Part shown: one piece after another, positions 55,507 to 63,369 of the stretch
How the letters are laid out: each line of letters opens with the position of its first letter
Numbering within the stretch: the stretch's first letter is position 1
Assembly (NCBI RefSeq): GCF_034541975.1
Contig: NZ_JAVYJM010000001.1
Strand: one strand, 5' to 3'
Source: Dermacoccus abyssi
GTDB lineage: Bacteria; Actinomycetota; Actinomycetes; Actinomycetales; Dermatophilaceae
DNA: 64,000 nt
Program-made: the position numbers and the translations under genes
Notes under the pieces: generated by a model
Databases searched by the model: none
Told to the model about the DNA's origin: nothing
The model's input: only the letters and a program-made list of their open reading frames with translations

Positions 55507-56195
55507 GACATCCCCAGGGCTGTGCGGGGCCCTCCGAGCCCGTCGGTGGCTGCGCGCACGACGACATCTCCGGCGCGTCGGCGCTCCTCGCGGGCCGCAG
55601 GCGAACGGTGCGCGAGCGATTCACGCAGTGCGGCGCGCCCGCGGTGGATGCGGGAGCGCACGGTGCCGAGCTTGAGTCCGAGGGTGGCCGCGATCTCCTC
55701 GTAGGAGAGCCCCTCGATGTCGCACAGGACGACAGCGGCACGAAAGTCGGGCGCGAGGGCGTCGAGCGCGCGCTGCACGTCGTCGTCGAACTCGGCGTCG
55801 AGTACGACCTGCTCGGGGCCTCGGGCCGTGGAGGGCAGGCGCGTGTCGGCATCGTCGGCGAGCGCGTCGAAGCGGATGCGCTGCTTTCGACGCATGCGGT
55901 CGAGGAAGAGGTTCGTCGTGATGCGGTGCAGCCAGCCCTCGAAGGTTCCCGGCCGGTAGGAGCTCAGGGAGTTGAACACGCGGACGAAGACGTCGTGCGT
56001 GAGGTCCTCGGCGTCGTGAACATTGCCCGTGAGGCGGTAGGCCAGGCGGTAGACGCGCGGGCTGTGCTCGGTGACGATCTCCTCCCACGTCGGCGGAGCC
56101 CAGCCTTCGGGTGCCCGTTCGGGCACGACGACGCGCGAGCGGGTGTTGACTGGGTGAACCGGGTCGCTGACCGTGTCCGGCACCTGGCTTCTCAT
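55503..56195 (-). CDS. sigE: ECF sigma factor SigE-like
   Basis: 230 residues. Region 2 (VYRLAYRLTGNVHDAEDLTHDVFVRVF split over ~47-73, FEGWLHRITTNLFLDRMRR) and region 4 (ALAPDFRAAVVLCDIEGLSY, EEIAATLGLKLGTVRSRIHRGR) are complete. An N-terminal ~40-residue extension and Arg-rich C-terminus are present. Partner genes rseA and tatB follow. A GGAAC-N17-CGTT promoter candidate at 56307-56332 suggests self-activation. Confidence 0.9.
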   Translation of the reverse strand: MRSQVPDTVSDPVHPVNTRSRVVVPERAPEGWAPPTWEEIVTEHSPRVYRLAYRLTGNVHDAEDLTHDVFVRVFNSLSSYRPGTFEGWLHRITTNLFLDRMRRKQRIRFDALADDADTRLPSTARGPEQVVLDAEFDDDVQRALDALAPDFRAAVVLCDIEGLSYEEIAATLGLKLGTVRSRIHRGRAALRESLAHRSPAAREERRRAGDVVVRAATDGLGGPRTALGMS

Positions 56196-56306
56196 CTCAT
56201 GTCCTCCCCGGTCGAACGAGTCGACACCGCATGGTTTCTGTACTCATCCTGACCGGGCCGTCTGTGCGTGGCCTGAGCGTCGCCCAGGCCCCTCTTCGAC
56301 GGTTTC

Positions 56307-56332
56307 AACGCGAACGGCTACCCGTTCGTTCC
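56307..56332 (-). promoter_or_regulatory. Candidate ECF (SigE-type) promoter
   Basis: Minus strand GGAAC, 17 bases, CGTT, the form of ECF -35/-10 elements. The spacer contains a perfect inverted repeat GAACGG-GTAG-CCGTTC. It lies about 110 bases before the sigE start. Confidence 0.5.
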
Positions 56333-56386
56333 CTCCGCAGCCGATCGATGTGCTCCGACGGTTCGCGGGCGAGACTTGCTTCCAAA

Positions 56387-56392
56387 TAGAAT
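56387..56392 (+). promoter_or_regulatory. Candidate -10 of the O-methyltransferase gene
   Basis: TAGAAT ends seven bases before the ATG at 56400 and no ribosome site is seen, so the transcript may be leaderless. Confidence 0.4.
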
Positions 56393-56399
56393 CAACGTC

Positions 56400-57032
56400 A
56401 TGACGAGCTTCAAACCGGCCAGCTGGGCGTATGCCGAGGACTTCGCGTATGAACCGGCCCACATCGAGGCTGCGCGCCAACAGGGCGAGCACCTCGGCGC
56501 GACGCCGGTGAGCCCCGCCGCGGGAGCGGCCCTTCGCATGCTCGCTGCGACGACGGGCGCACGCACCGTCGTCGAGGTGGGCACGGGCGCCGGCTGCTCG
56601 GGGCTGTGGCTGCTCGAGGGCATGCCGAGCGACGGGGTCCTGACGACGATCGACGTGAGTCTCGAACACCAGCGCGCAGCCCGCGCGGCCTACCAGCGCG
56701 CGGGTCACGCCCCGCAGCGCACCCGCATCATCTCGGGTAGTGCGCTCACGGTGCTGCCACGTCTGGCCGATCGCGCGTACGACCTCGTGCTCGTCGACGG
56801 GGAGAAGGACGAGTACCCGGCCTACGTCGAACAGGCGTTGCGCCTCGTACGCCCGTGGGGCGTGGTCGTGCTCGACAACATGCTGTGGCACGACCGCGTG
56901 GCAGACCCCGCGGTACGCGACGAGACGACGATGACCCTGCGCGCGCTGGCCAAGACGCTCCGTGAGGACGACGACCTCATGACGACGCTGCTGCCTGTGG
57001 GCGACGGCCTCCTCGTGTGCGTCAGGCGCTGA
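56400..57032 (+). CDS. O-methyltransferase (class I SAM-dependent, methyltransf_3)
   Basis: 210 residues. SAM site VVEVGTGAGCSGLWLLEG, ITIDVSLEHQ-like TTIDVSLEHQRAAR, LVLVDGEKDEYPAYV (metal Asp) and VVLDNMLWHDRV, all of the catechol O-methyltransferase-like family. M. tuberculosis Rv1220c occupies the same place beside sigE. Substrate unknown. Confidence 0.88.
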   Translation: MTSFKPASWAYAEDFAYEPAHIEAARQQGEHLGATPVSPAAGAALRMLAATTGARTVVEVGTGAGCSGLWLLEGMPSDGVLTTIDVSLEHQRAARAAYQRAGHAPQRTRIISGSALTVLPRLADRAYDLVLVDGEKDEYPAYVEQALRLVRPWGVVVLDNMLWHDRVADPAVRDETTMTLRALAKTLREDDDLMTTLLPVGDGLLVCVRR

Positions 57033-57057
57033 TCAGCCGACGACTCAGCTCGAACAC

Positions 57058-57102
57058 ACGAAGAAGGCGCTCGCCCCGTCGCGGGGTGAGCGCCTTCTTC
57101 GT
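57058..57102 (+). terminator. Terminator of the O-methyltransferase gene
   Basis: ACGAAGAAGGCGCTC(G)CCCCG / CGGGG(T)GAGCGCCTTCTTCGT hairpin, about 20 base pairs. Confidence 0.85.
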
Positions 57103-57121
57103 GGTTCGCGATCAGCGTGCG

Positions 57122-57289
57122 TCAGCCGACGCAGCCCTTGATCGCGTCACCGAGGGCCTTCGCCTCGTCAGCGTTCATTTCGACGACGAGACGGCCGCCG
57201 CCCTCGAGAGGCATACGCAGCAGGATGCTGCGACCCTCCTTGGTGACCTCGAGCGGACCGTCGCCGGTCCGAGGCTTCATGGCTGCCAT
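57122..57289 (-). CDS. DUF3117 small protein
   Basis: 55 residues: MAAMKPRTGDGPLEVTKEGR, ILLRMPLEGGGRLVVEMN, ADEAKALGDAIKGCVG. This is the full length of the DUF3117 family, universal in actinobacteria (M. tuberculosis Rv1211) and of unknown role. ATG 57289 has AAAGGGG upstream. Confidence 0.92.
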   Translation of the reverse strand: MAAMKPRTGDGPLEVTKEGRSILLRMPLEGGGRLVVEMNADEAKALGDAIKGCVG

Positions 57290-57520
57290 GGGTGACCCCT
57301 TTCAGGTGCACGCGCGGGCGCGTGCCGTTCTCGATCGCGCTCCGCCGTCCACCGGGTGTTCCACGAGGGATCACCGACGGGCCCACCGGGTGTGACGGGC
57401 CGTGTCGCGCGTGCGCGACGGGGCTTGTTGCTACTAGTATGACGCGCTTTTTCGGCCAGACGAAATCGCGGAGTGGCGCGCGTCACCATTCGTCGGGGTG
57501 GATGCGATTGAATTGGGGGC

Positions 57521-58318
57521 ATGACTTCTGAAGCTCCCGTCCTCTACGACGTCTCGAATTCGGTCGCAACCATCACCCTGAACCGCCCCAAGGCACTGAA
57601 TTCGCTCACCACGGAGGCGCGCGTCGAACTGCTCGACGCGCTGCGTCGAGCCGCCTCCGACGAGTCGGCGCGCGTCGTCGTCCTCACCGGCGAGGGGCGC
57701 GGCTTCTGCGTCGGACAGGATCTACGCGAACACGCCGAACAACTCGCCAGTGGGGGCAGCGGGAGCACCCTGTCGACCGTTGCCGAGCACTACAACCCGA
57801 TCGCGCGGGAGATCGCACGGATGCCGAAGCCGGTCGTCGCCCGGCTCAACGGCGTCACCGCTGGGGCCGGCCTATCGATCGCCATGCTGGCCGACTTCCG
57901 CGTCGCCGTGGAATCAGCCACTTTCACCACGGCCTTCGCCGGCATCGGGTTGAGCTGTGACACGGGTGCGAGCTGGTCCCTGCAACGCCTCGTCGGCCCT
58001 GCGCACGCCCGTGAGCTCCTCTTCGACGCAACACCCATCAAGGCCGATCGCGCCCTTGAGCTGGGCCTCGTCAACACGGTGGTGGCCGACGACCAGTTGG
58101 ACGCGACGGTTGATGCTCTCGTCGCCCGTCTCGCGGCAGGCCCGACGGCGGCCTACGCCGCGATGCGCGAAGCGCTCATGTTCGCCTCGACCCACTCCCT
58201 CGACGAGTCGCTCGACTTCGAGGAGCCGCGCATGATGGCGACGGGTGCCACCGAGGACCACAGCCGCGCCGTGACCTCGTTCCTGGCCAAGGAGAAGCCG
58301 ACCTTCGAGGGCCGCTGA
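57521..58318 (+). CDS. Enoyl-CoA hydratase/isomerase family protein
   Basis: 265 residues. Crotonase fold: ATITLNRPKALNSL, GEGRGFCVGQDLREHAEQ, oxyanion hole NGVTAGAGLSIAMLADFRVA and FTTAFAGIGLSCDTGASWSL. The Asp in CDTG rather than a Glu pair suggests a PaaG/isomerase-like member. Fatty-acid or aromatic-acid degradation. Single gene with its own terminator. Confidence 0.9.
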   Translation: MTSEAPVLYDVSNSVATITLNRPKALNSLTTEARVELLDALRRAASDESARVVVLTGEGRGFCVGQDLREHAEQLASGGSGSTLSTVAEHYNPIAREIARMPKPVVARLNGVTAGAGLSIAMLADFRVAVESATFTTAFAGIGLSCDTGASWSLQRLVGPAHARELLFDATPIKADRALELGLVNTVVADDQLDATVDALVARLAAGPTAAYAAMREALMFASTHSLDESLDFEEPRMMATGATEDHSRAVTSFLAKEKPTFEGR

Positions 58319-58340
58319 CGCAACGTCGCCGAACGGTGAC

Positions 58341-58379
58341 GAGCCGGGGTGGCGAGGAACGCCCTGACCACCCCGGCTC
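58341..58379. terminator. Terminator between convergent genes
   Basis: GAGCCGGGGTGG / CCACCCCGGCTC, 12-base perfect arms, 15-base loop. Confidence 0.75.
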
Positions 58380-58390
58380 TCTCGGAAGGG

Positions 58391-58981
58391 CTAGGTCGTT
58401 CGCTTCCCCGCGATCTCGTCGCCCGCAGCACAGCCGACCGCGTGGTCGTTGACGAACCCGCAGGCCTGGAAGAGCGAATAGCAGGTCGTCGGGCCCACGT
58501 GCGCGAAGCCGTGACGCTTGAGCGCTTTCGACAGGGCGGTGGACTCGCTCGAGAACCCCACGACCTCGTCCGGCGTGCCGGGACGCGAGTGTTCGACGGG
58601 CGCGTGTTCCTCGACGAGCCGTTCGAGGCCAACCGTGTCACGCAGCCGCACGACGGCACGCGCGTTCGTCAGGGTCGCATCGATCTTGCGCCGATTACGG
58701 ACGATGGCGGCATCGCCCATGAGCCGTGCGACATCGGCGTCACCGAAGCCGGCGACGGTGTCCGGGTCGAAGTCACGAAAGGCCGCCCGGAACGCCTCGC
58801 GCTTGCGAAGGATCGTCAGCCAGGACAGCCCGGACTGGAAAGCCTCGAGCATGAGGCGTTCGAACAGCTCGCGCTCACCGCGCACCCGTCGGCCCCACTC
58901 GCTGTCGTGATAGCGCAGGTAGTCGGGCGCACTCGTCACCCAACCGCATCGCGCGATGCCGTCGGGCTCATGCGTCAGCAT
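58391..58981 (-). CDS. tag: DNA-3-methyladenine glycosylase I
   Basis: 196 residues. Tag signatures: RCGWVTSAPDYLRYHDSEWG, LFERLMLEAFQSGLSWLTIL, FRAAFRDFDPDTVAGF and the C-terminal CYSLFQACGFVNDH; zinc ligands Cys (near N-terminus) and the His/Cys pair at the end. Removes 3-methyladenine from alkylated DNA. ATG 58981 overlaps the DivIVA gene end, with AAGG upstream. Genuine stop TAG. Confidence 0.92.
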   Translation of the reverse strand: MLTHEPDGIARCGWVTSAPDYLRYHDSEWGRRVRGERELFERLMLEAFQSGLSWLTILRKREAFRAAFRDFDPDTVAGFGDADVARLMGDAAIVRNRRKIDATLTNARAVVRLRDTVGLERLVEEHAPVEHSRPGTPDEVVGFSSESTALSKALKRHGFAHVGPTTCYSLFQACGFVNDHAVGCAAGDEIAGKRTT

Positions 58982-59372
58982 CGTCGCCTTCGCCGCGGCG
59001 GCGACGGAACTGCACGACGTCCGCGGCGCGGTCAGCGCGCTCCGGCTCGACGCGTCCGGCGCCGAAACGCGACACCGGCACCCTCTCGCCGCGCGGTTCG
59101 TCGTGCTCGCTCCGCTCCAACCGGGCCTCCAGGTCGTGGATCTCGTCGAAGAGCCGGTCGAGCACGGCGTCGACCTGCGCCATGTTGTAGCCGCGCAGCG
59201 ACTGGTCGAGGCGCACGGCATCGACTCCCGCCGAGCCGAGCTTGCCCTTCGGCAGGTCGAATGCCGACGTCTCCGTGGGCGAACTCATGGTGTCGGCCCC
59301 CACGCGTCCGACGACGACGGCGACCACGCCACCGATGACGAGTACGAGCACGACGATGAGCAGGATCATCAT
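58968..59372 (-). CDS. DivIVA-domain membrane protein
   Basis: 134 residues. One N-terminal helix (ILLIVVLVLVIGGVVAVVV), then the DivIVA repeat SLRGYNMAQVDAVLDRLFDEI and a charged C-terminus. M. tuberculosis Rv1209 is the counterpart, beside tag. Possible role in polar growth or septum. Overlaps both neighbours, so LOG, DivIVA and Tag are one operon. Confidence 0.85.
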   Translation of the reverse strand: MMILLIVVLVLVIGGVVAVVVGRVGADTMSSPTETSAFDLPKGKLGSAGVDAVRLDQSLRGYNMAQVDAVLDRLFDEIHDLEARLERSEHDEPRGERVPVSRFGAGRVEPERADRAADVVQFRRRRGEGDDADA

Positions 59373-60163
59373 GAGGTGGCCTCCTGGTCGTTCGACTGCT
59401 GGGCGCGAACCTTCGCGACGTCCTCCGGGTCGGCTTCCAGAGCAGCTGCGTACGCTTCACGGATGAAGGCGAGCGCCTCGTCAGCCCTGTCGACGATGCG
59501 CAGACGCTCGACGTCGGCAGCAGCGATCATGCCGCGCGAAAGAAGCGTCTCGCGCATCCAGCCGCGCAGAGGCTCCCAGAAGTCGGCGCCGACGAGCACG
59601 ATCGGGTAGTGGTTGACCTTCTGTGTCTGCACGAGGGTGAGCGCCTCGAACATCTCGTCGAGCGTGCCCACGCCGCCGGGCAGCACGACCGCGCCCTGCG
59701 TGTACTTGACGAATACCGTCTTGCGCACGAAGAAGTAGCGGAAGTTCATGCCGGTCGTGACGTACGGGTTGAGGCCGGTCTCGAACGGCAGCTCGATGCC
59801 GAGCCCGACGGAGACACCGCCCGCCTCCCGGGCACCCTTGTTCGCCGCCTCCATCGCACCCGGACCGCCGCCCGTGACGACGGCGAAGCCCTCCTCGACG
59901 AGGGCGCGACCCACGTCGACTCCGACCTGGTAGGCGGGATCGTCGGTGGCCACACGCGCAGAACCGAAGACGCTGATGGCCGGGCCGAGTTCGGCGAGCG
60001 CCGAGAAACCGCGGATGAACTCCGACTGGATGCGCATGGCTCGCCAGCGCGTGGCGACGAGCTCGCGCCAGCCGAAGAGTCCCCGATCGGCGCGCGTCAC
60101 CCGCGTGTAGGGATTGTCGTCGAGCAGGTCGACGTCGGCTTGCTGCCGATCTGGTGCGCTCAC
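59369..60163 (-). CDS. TIGR00730/LOG family Rossmann-fold protein
   Basis: 264 residues from GTG 60163. Motifs: ISVFGSARVATDDP, VVTGGGPGAMEAANKGA, and the active-site LPGGVGTLDEMFEALTL with the PGGxGTxxE signature of lysine-decarboxylase-like/LOG enzymes, which release cytokinin bases or other nucleobases from nucleoside monophosphates. Start is uncertain because codons further upstream remain open. Confidence 0.85.
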   Translation of the reverse strand: MSAPDRQQADVDLLDDNPYTRVTRADRGLFGWRELVATRWRAMRIQSEFIRGFSALAELGPAISVFGSARVATDDPAYQVGVDVGRALVEEGFAVVTGGGPGAMEAANKGAREAGGVSVGLGIELPFETGLNPYVTTGMNFRYFFVRKTVFVKYTQGAVVLPGGVGTLDEMFEALTLVQTQKVNHYPIVLVGADFWEPLRGWMRETLLSRGMIAAADVERLRIVDRADEALAFIREAYAAALEADPEDVAKVRAQQSNDQEATS

Positions 60164-60378
60164 GGAAGACAGCTTCTCAGAAACGGTGGGGCCGGGCACG
60201 TCCTGCCCCTCACCGAGGACGTACGGCGCGCCGCTCTCCCCCGCCACCGGGTGGGGCGACGTCGTCGCCTCGCGTTCGCCACAACCCGCAGTGCAGGTCC
60301 AACTGTTACGTTGCTGCGAAGAATGTTGCGGCGCACCACCGTGCGACGTCCAGGGGTGGGAAGGCACAGGGCACGAGC

Positions 60379-60972
60379 ATGGCGTGGGACACCGAGAAGA
60401 CGAAGAGTCGCATCCTCGAAGCAGCCCTGCTCGAGTTCTCCGAGAAGGGTCCGGCCGGCACGACGATCGACAACGTCGCCCGGCGCTCCGGCGTGAACAA
60501 GGAGCGGATCTACCACTACTTCGGCAACAAGCAGGCCCTGTTCGGCGTCGTGCTCGACGGGGAACTGCGCACGATCTCCGAGGCCGTGCCCGTCTCGGCC
60601 ACGGGGCGACTCGACATCGACGCCTACATCGGCGGCCTGTTTGACTATCACCGCGAGCATCCGCACCTCAACCGTCTCGTCCTGTGGGAGGGGTTGACCT
60701 ACAACGGAACCATCCTCGACGAGTCGCGTCGGCGCGAGTACTACGCCGCGCGCGTCTCGGCGGTGCGTTCCGGGCAGGAGAACGGTGAGATCGCCACGAA
60801 CGTCGACGCCGACGTCCTCGCGTTCCTCCTGCTGTCGTTGGCCGGCTGGTGGTCGTCCGTTCCGCAGATCGCGCACATGATGAGCGCCGACCCGGACGGC
60901 GTCGACCTCGACACCCGCCGACGCAACGTCATCGAGGCGGCCAAGAACCTGCTCGGTCAGTGCGACGTTTGA
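60379..60972 (+). CDS. TetR/AcrR family regulator
   Basis: 197 residues. HTH: KSRILEAALLEFSEKGPAG, TIDNVARRSGVNKERIYHYF, GNKQALF. The C-terminal domain has TetR_C-like NRLVLWEGLTY and a hydrophobic ADVLAFLLLSLAGWWSSVP. Its end overlaps the broken FMN reductase gene on the other strand. It may bind the palindrome at 61382. Confidence 0.87.
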   Translation: MAWDTEKTKSRILEAALLEFSEKGPAGTTIDNVARRSGVNKERIYHYFGNKQALFGVVLDGELRTISEAVPVSATGRLDIDAYIGGLFDYHREHPHLNRLVLWEGLTYNGTILDESRRREYYAARVSAVRSGQENGEIATNVDADVLAFLLLSLAGWWSSVPQIAHMMSADPDGVDLDTRRRNVIEAAKNLLGQCDV

Positions 60973-61360
60973 GCTGCTGGACGGCGCGCAGACCGCCGGA
61001 GACGCCGCCGTAGGACGCGAAGCCGACCGGCTTGTAGAACCACTCGGTGAACACGAGGTCGAGGGCGTTCTTGGGCGCTGCCGGGTAGCCGTGGTTGTAC
61101 TCCGGCGTCACAAGGACGACGGCGTTGGCGCGCTTGATGCGCTCGCTCCAGGCCTTCGTCGAGTCGAGCTGGTACTGCTGAGCGCCCGGGTGCATGGGCT
61201 CCTCGGTCGTGAGCGGCAGGTCGACCTCGCGCAGGTCGATGAGGTCGATGTCGAACGTTCCGTGCGTTCGGGCCTGCTCGGCGACCTACAGGCCGATCTT
61301 GTTTCCGATGCGGCCGGCGCGAACGCTGCCGATGATGACGGCGAGGACGGGCTTGGACAT
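60929..61360 (-). pseudogene. NADPH-dependent FMN reductase, amber stop and 3' truncation
   Basis: ATG 61360 (AGGAG upstream) starts a flavodoxin-fold protein: KPVLAVIIGSVRAGRIGNK. TAG at 61288-61286 stops it after 24 residues; the same frame continues VAEQARTHGTFDIDLIDLRE, VVLVTPEYNHGYPAAPKNAL and ASYGGVSGGLRAVQQLK, placing a Trp at the TAG. At about 60972 homology ends inside the TetR gene, and a short foreign tail reaches a stop at 60929, so the last ~60 residues of the enzyme are missing as well. No functional product is expected. Confidence 0.8.
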
Positions 61361-61381
61361 GAGGTGGTCTCCTGGATTCGA

Positions 61382-61429
61382 TTCCAACGATTCAGTTGGA
61401 AGTTTAGCCACGCCGAACGAGCCGCGCAA
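61382..61429 (-). promoter_or_regulatory. Promoter with palindromic operator of the FMN reductase gene
   Basis: Minus strand: -35 TTGCGC (61429-61424), 17 bases, -10 TAAACT (61406-61401). Overlapping its end is a perfect inverted repeat TTCCAAC-TGAATC-GTTGGAA (61401-61382), 21 bases before the start. This is a textbook repressor site (TetR, MarR or HxlR type). Confidence 0.65.
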
Positions 61430-61464
61430 AACCACGAATTTGCAGGCGCCGAGTCGGAGTCCGC

Positions 61465-61824
61465 TCAGCCGCGCAGGAGGAGAACGATCTCTCCGAGGCC
61501 GAGCACGACGACGACGACGCTCAGCCCGATGACGCTCGTGAGCGCGGGCTCGCGCCGCTCGCCCAGCAGCCGCCGGGTGGCGTTGCGATAGCGCAGGCGT
61601 GCCGTCGCGGACAGGACGAGCGCCGCAGCCGCGCAGAAGCTCGTCAGAACGAGCGCGGCCACGCCGTAATCAGGGACGAAGCGCAGTTGGAAGAGCCCCG
61701 CCACGAACAGGGCGAGGCACGTTCGTCCCCAGGCGAGGGTGGTGCGCTCGGGCTGCAGCCCCGGATCGGCGTGCTGCCGCTCGGCGGACCCGGGACGACG
61801 CCTCGCCGGGTGCAGGTCGGTCAC
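61465..61824 (-). CDS. DUF202 membrane protein (second copy)
   Basis: 119 residues. DUF202 signature LQPERTTLAWGRTCLALFVA followed by three helices (YGVAALVLTSFCAAAALVL and VIGLSVVVVVLGLGEIVLL the clearest). Small membrane protein of unknown role. GTG 61824 overlaps the stop of the upstream DUF202 gene. Confidence 0.82.
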   Translation of the reverse strand: MTDLHPARRRPGSAERQHADPGLQPERTTLAWGRTCLALFVAGLFQLRFVPDYGVAALVLTSFCAAAALVLSATARLRYRNATRRLLGERREPALTSVIGLSVVVVVLGLGEIVLLLRG

Positions 61825-62204
61825 CGGTTCAGCGTCGCGATCATGAGCACGGTCACGATCGACGCCACAGCGCCCGTGCCGCACAGGAGCGGAACGAGCA
61901 ACGGCACCGGCAGGGGCCGCCCGGTTCGCATGCTTCGTTCGACGCTCAGCCATCGAGCGCCCGCCATGACGGAGATGACGAGGCCGGTGAGGACGACCAG
62001 CACAGCAACGACGCGTCGCCACACCTCGGGCATGAAGTCGTTCGTGAAGGCCTCGACAGCCACGCCGCCCGCGACGAAGGCGAGCGCGGTGCGCATCCAC
62101 GCGAGGAAGGTGCGCTCGTTGGCCAGGGTGAAGCGAGGGTCGGGTTCCTCACCGTGCGGCAGGAGACGACGCGCCAGTGGTGACCGTCCGTCGGGTTCGC
62201 TCAC
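61821..62204 (-). CDS. YidH-like DUF202 membrane protein
   Basis: 127 residues. Signature DPRFTLANERTFLAWMRTALA, then three helices: ALAFVAGGVAVEAF, VVAVLVVLTGLVISVMAGA and LLVPLLCGTGAVASIVTVLM. GTG 62204 has GGGAGG five bases upstream. With the following gene it forms the usual YidH/YidG-like tandem pair, probably a hetero-oligomer. Confidence 0.87.
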   Translation of the reverse strand: MSEPDGRSPLARRLLPHGEEPDPRFTLANERTFLAWMRTALAFVAGGVAVEAFTNDFMPEVWRRVVAVLVVLTGLVISVMAGARWLSVERSMRTGRPLPVPLLVPLLCGTGAVASIVTVLMIATLNR

Positions 62205-62227
62205 AGCGTCCTCCCGCACCCGATAGC

Positions 62228-63298
62228 TCAGGCGAGCCAGCCGGTGAGCGCCTCGAGGGCGTCGACGATCTGGTCCGCGGAGCACCATTCGTCGTCCATG
62301 TGGGCGACGTTCGGGTCGCCGGGGCCGAAGTTGACCGCGGGCACGCCGACGGCCGAGAAGCGGGCCACGTCGGTCCACCCCTCCTTGGCCACGACGGGCA
62401 GATCGAGCGCCTCGACGAAGGCCTTCGCGGCCGGGCGGTCGAGGCCGGGGCGCGCTCCCCCGGCGAGGTCGTCGCATTCGAGGTCGAAGCCGTCGAAGAA
62501 GGCGGTGACGTAGGCGAGCGCCTCGTCGGCGCTCTTGTCCGGAGCGAAGCGGTAGTTGACCGTCACGGTGCAGGCGTCCGGGATGACGTTGCCCGCGATG
62601 CCACCGGAGATGTTCACCGCGTTGAGGCCCTCGTGGTAGTCGAGGCCGTCGACGTTCACCGTCTGCGGTTCGTACTCGCGCAGGCGGTTCAGGATGTCGG
62701 CCGCCCTGTGGATGGCGTTGTCGCCCTTCCACGGGCGCGCTGAGTGCGCAGCGAGGCCCTTGGTGCGCACGTGGACGCGCAGCGTGCCCTTGCAGCCGCC
62801 CTCGATGCCGCCATTCGTCGGTTCGAGCAGGACGGCGAAGGCCGCGCCCTCGAGCAGGTCGGGACGGGTGCGCGCGATGCGCCCGAGACCGTTGTACTGG
62901 TCCTCGATCTCCTCGCCCTCGTAGAACACGAAGGTGACGTCGCGGTTCGGTGCGACGAGATCGTGCGCGAGCTTGAGCTGGACGGCGACCCCGCCCTTCA
63001 TGTCGGTCGTGCCCCGACCCCACAGCTTGCCGTTCACGCGCTTGACGGGCAGGTTCGCCGGCTCGCTCGTGAGCGGCACGGTGTCGATGTGCCCGGCCAG
63101 AACGATGCGCTCGTCACGGCCCAGGTTCGTGCGTGCCACGAGCGAGTTGCCGTCCCGCACGACCTCGAGGTGATCGAGCTTCGCGAGCTCCGCCTCGATG
63201 GCGTCGGCGAGTGCCGCTTCGTTCAACGAGACCGACTCGATGTTGCACAGCGATTCGGTGAGCGTGACGACGTCCTGCGTGAGATCGAGAGAAGCCAT
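62228..63298 (-). CDS. dapE: Succinyl-diaminopimelate desuccinylase
   Basis: 356 residues. M20 peptidase: metal site AGHIDTVPLT, bridging Asp in WGRGTTDMKGG, catalytic Glu pair FYEGEEIED, then LLEPTNGGIEGGCKGTLRVH and the late VARFSAVGVPAVNFGPGD. Cleaves N-succinyl-LL-diaminopimelate in lysine and cell-wall synthesis. Divergent from dapD, another step of the same pathway, with a 71-base gap. Confidence 0.92.
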   Translation of the reverse strand: MASLDLTQDVVTLTESLCNIESVSLNEAALADAIEAELAKLDHLEVVRDGNSLVARTNLGRDERIVLAGHIDTVPLTSEPANLPVKRVNGKLWGRGTTDMKGGVAVQLKLAHDLVAPNRDVTFVFYEGEEIEDQYNGLGRIARTRPDLLEGAAFAVLLEPTNGGIEGGCKGTLRVHVRTKGLAAHSARPWKGDNAIHRAADILNRLREYEPQTVNVDGLDYHEGLNAVNISGGIAGNVIPDACTVTVNYRFAPDKSADEALAYVTAFFDGFDLECDDLAGGARPGLDRPAAKAFVEALDLPVVAKEGWTDVARFSAVGVPAVNFGPGDPNVAHMDDEWCSADQIVDALEALTGWLA

Positions 63299-63369
63299 GC
63301 GCCCACCCTAAGTGCTCGGCTCACGAAACGACCTGCCCGCAGCGGGGGCCGGTCGCTAGGCTCGGGCGC

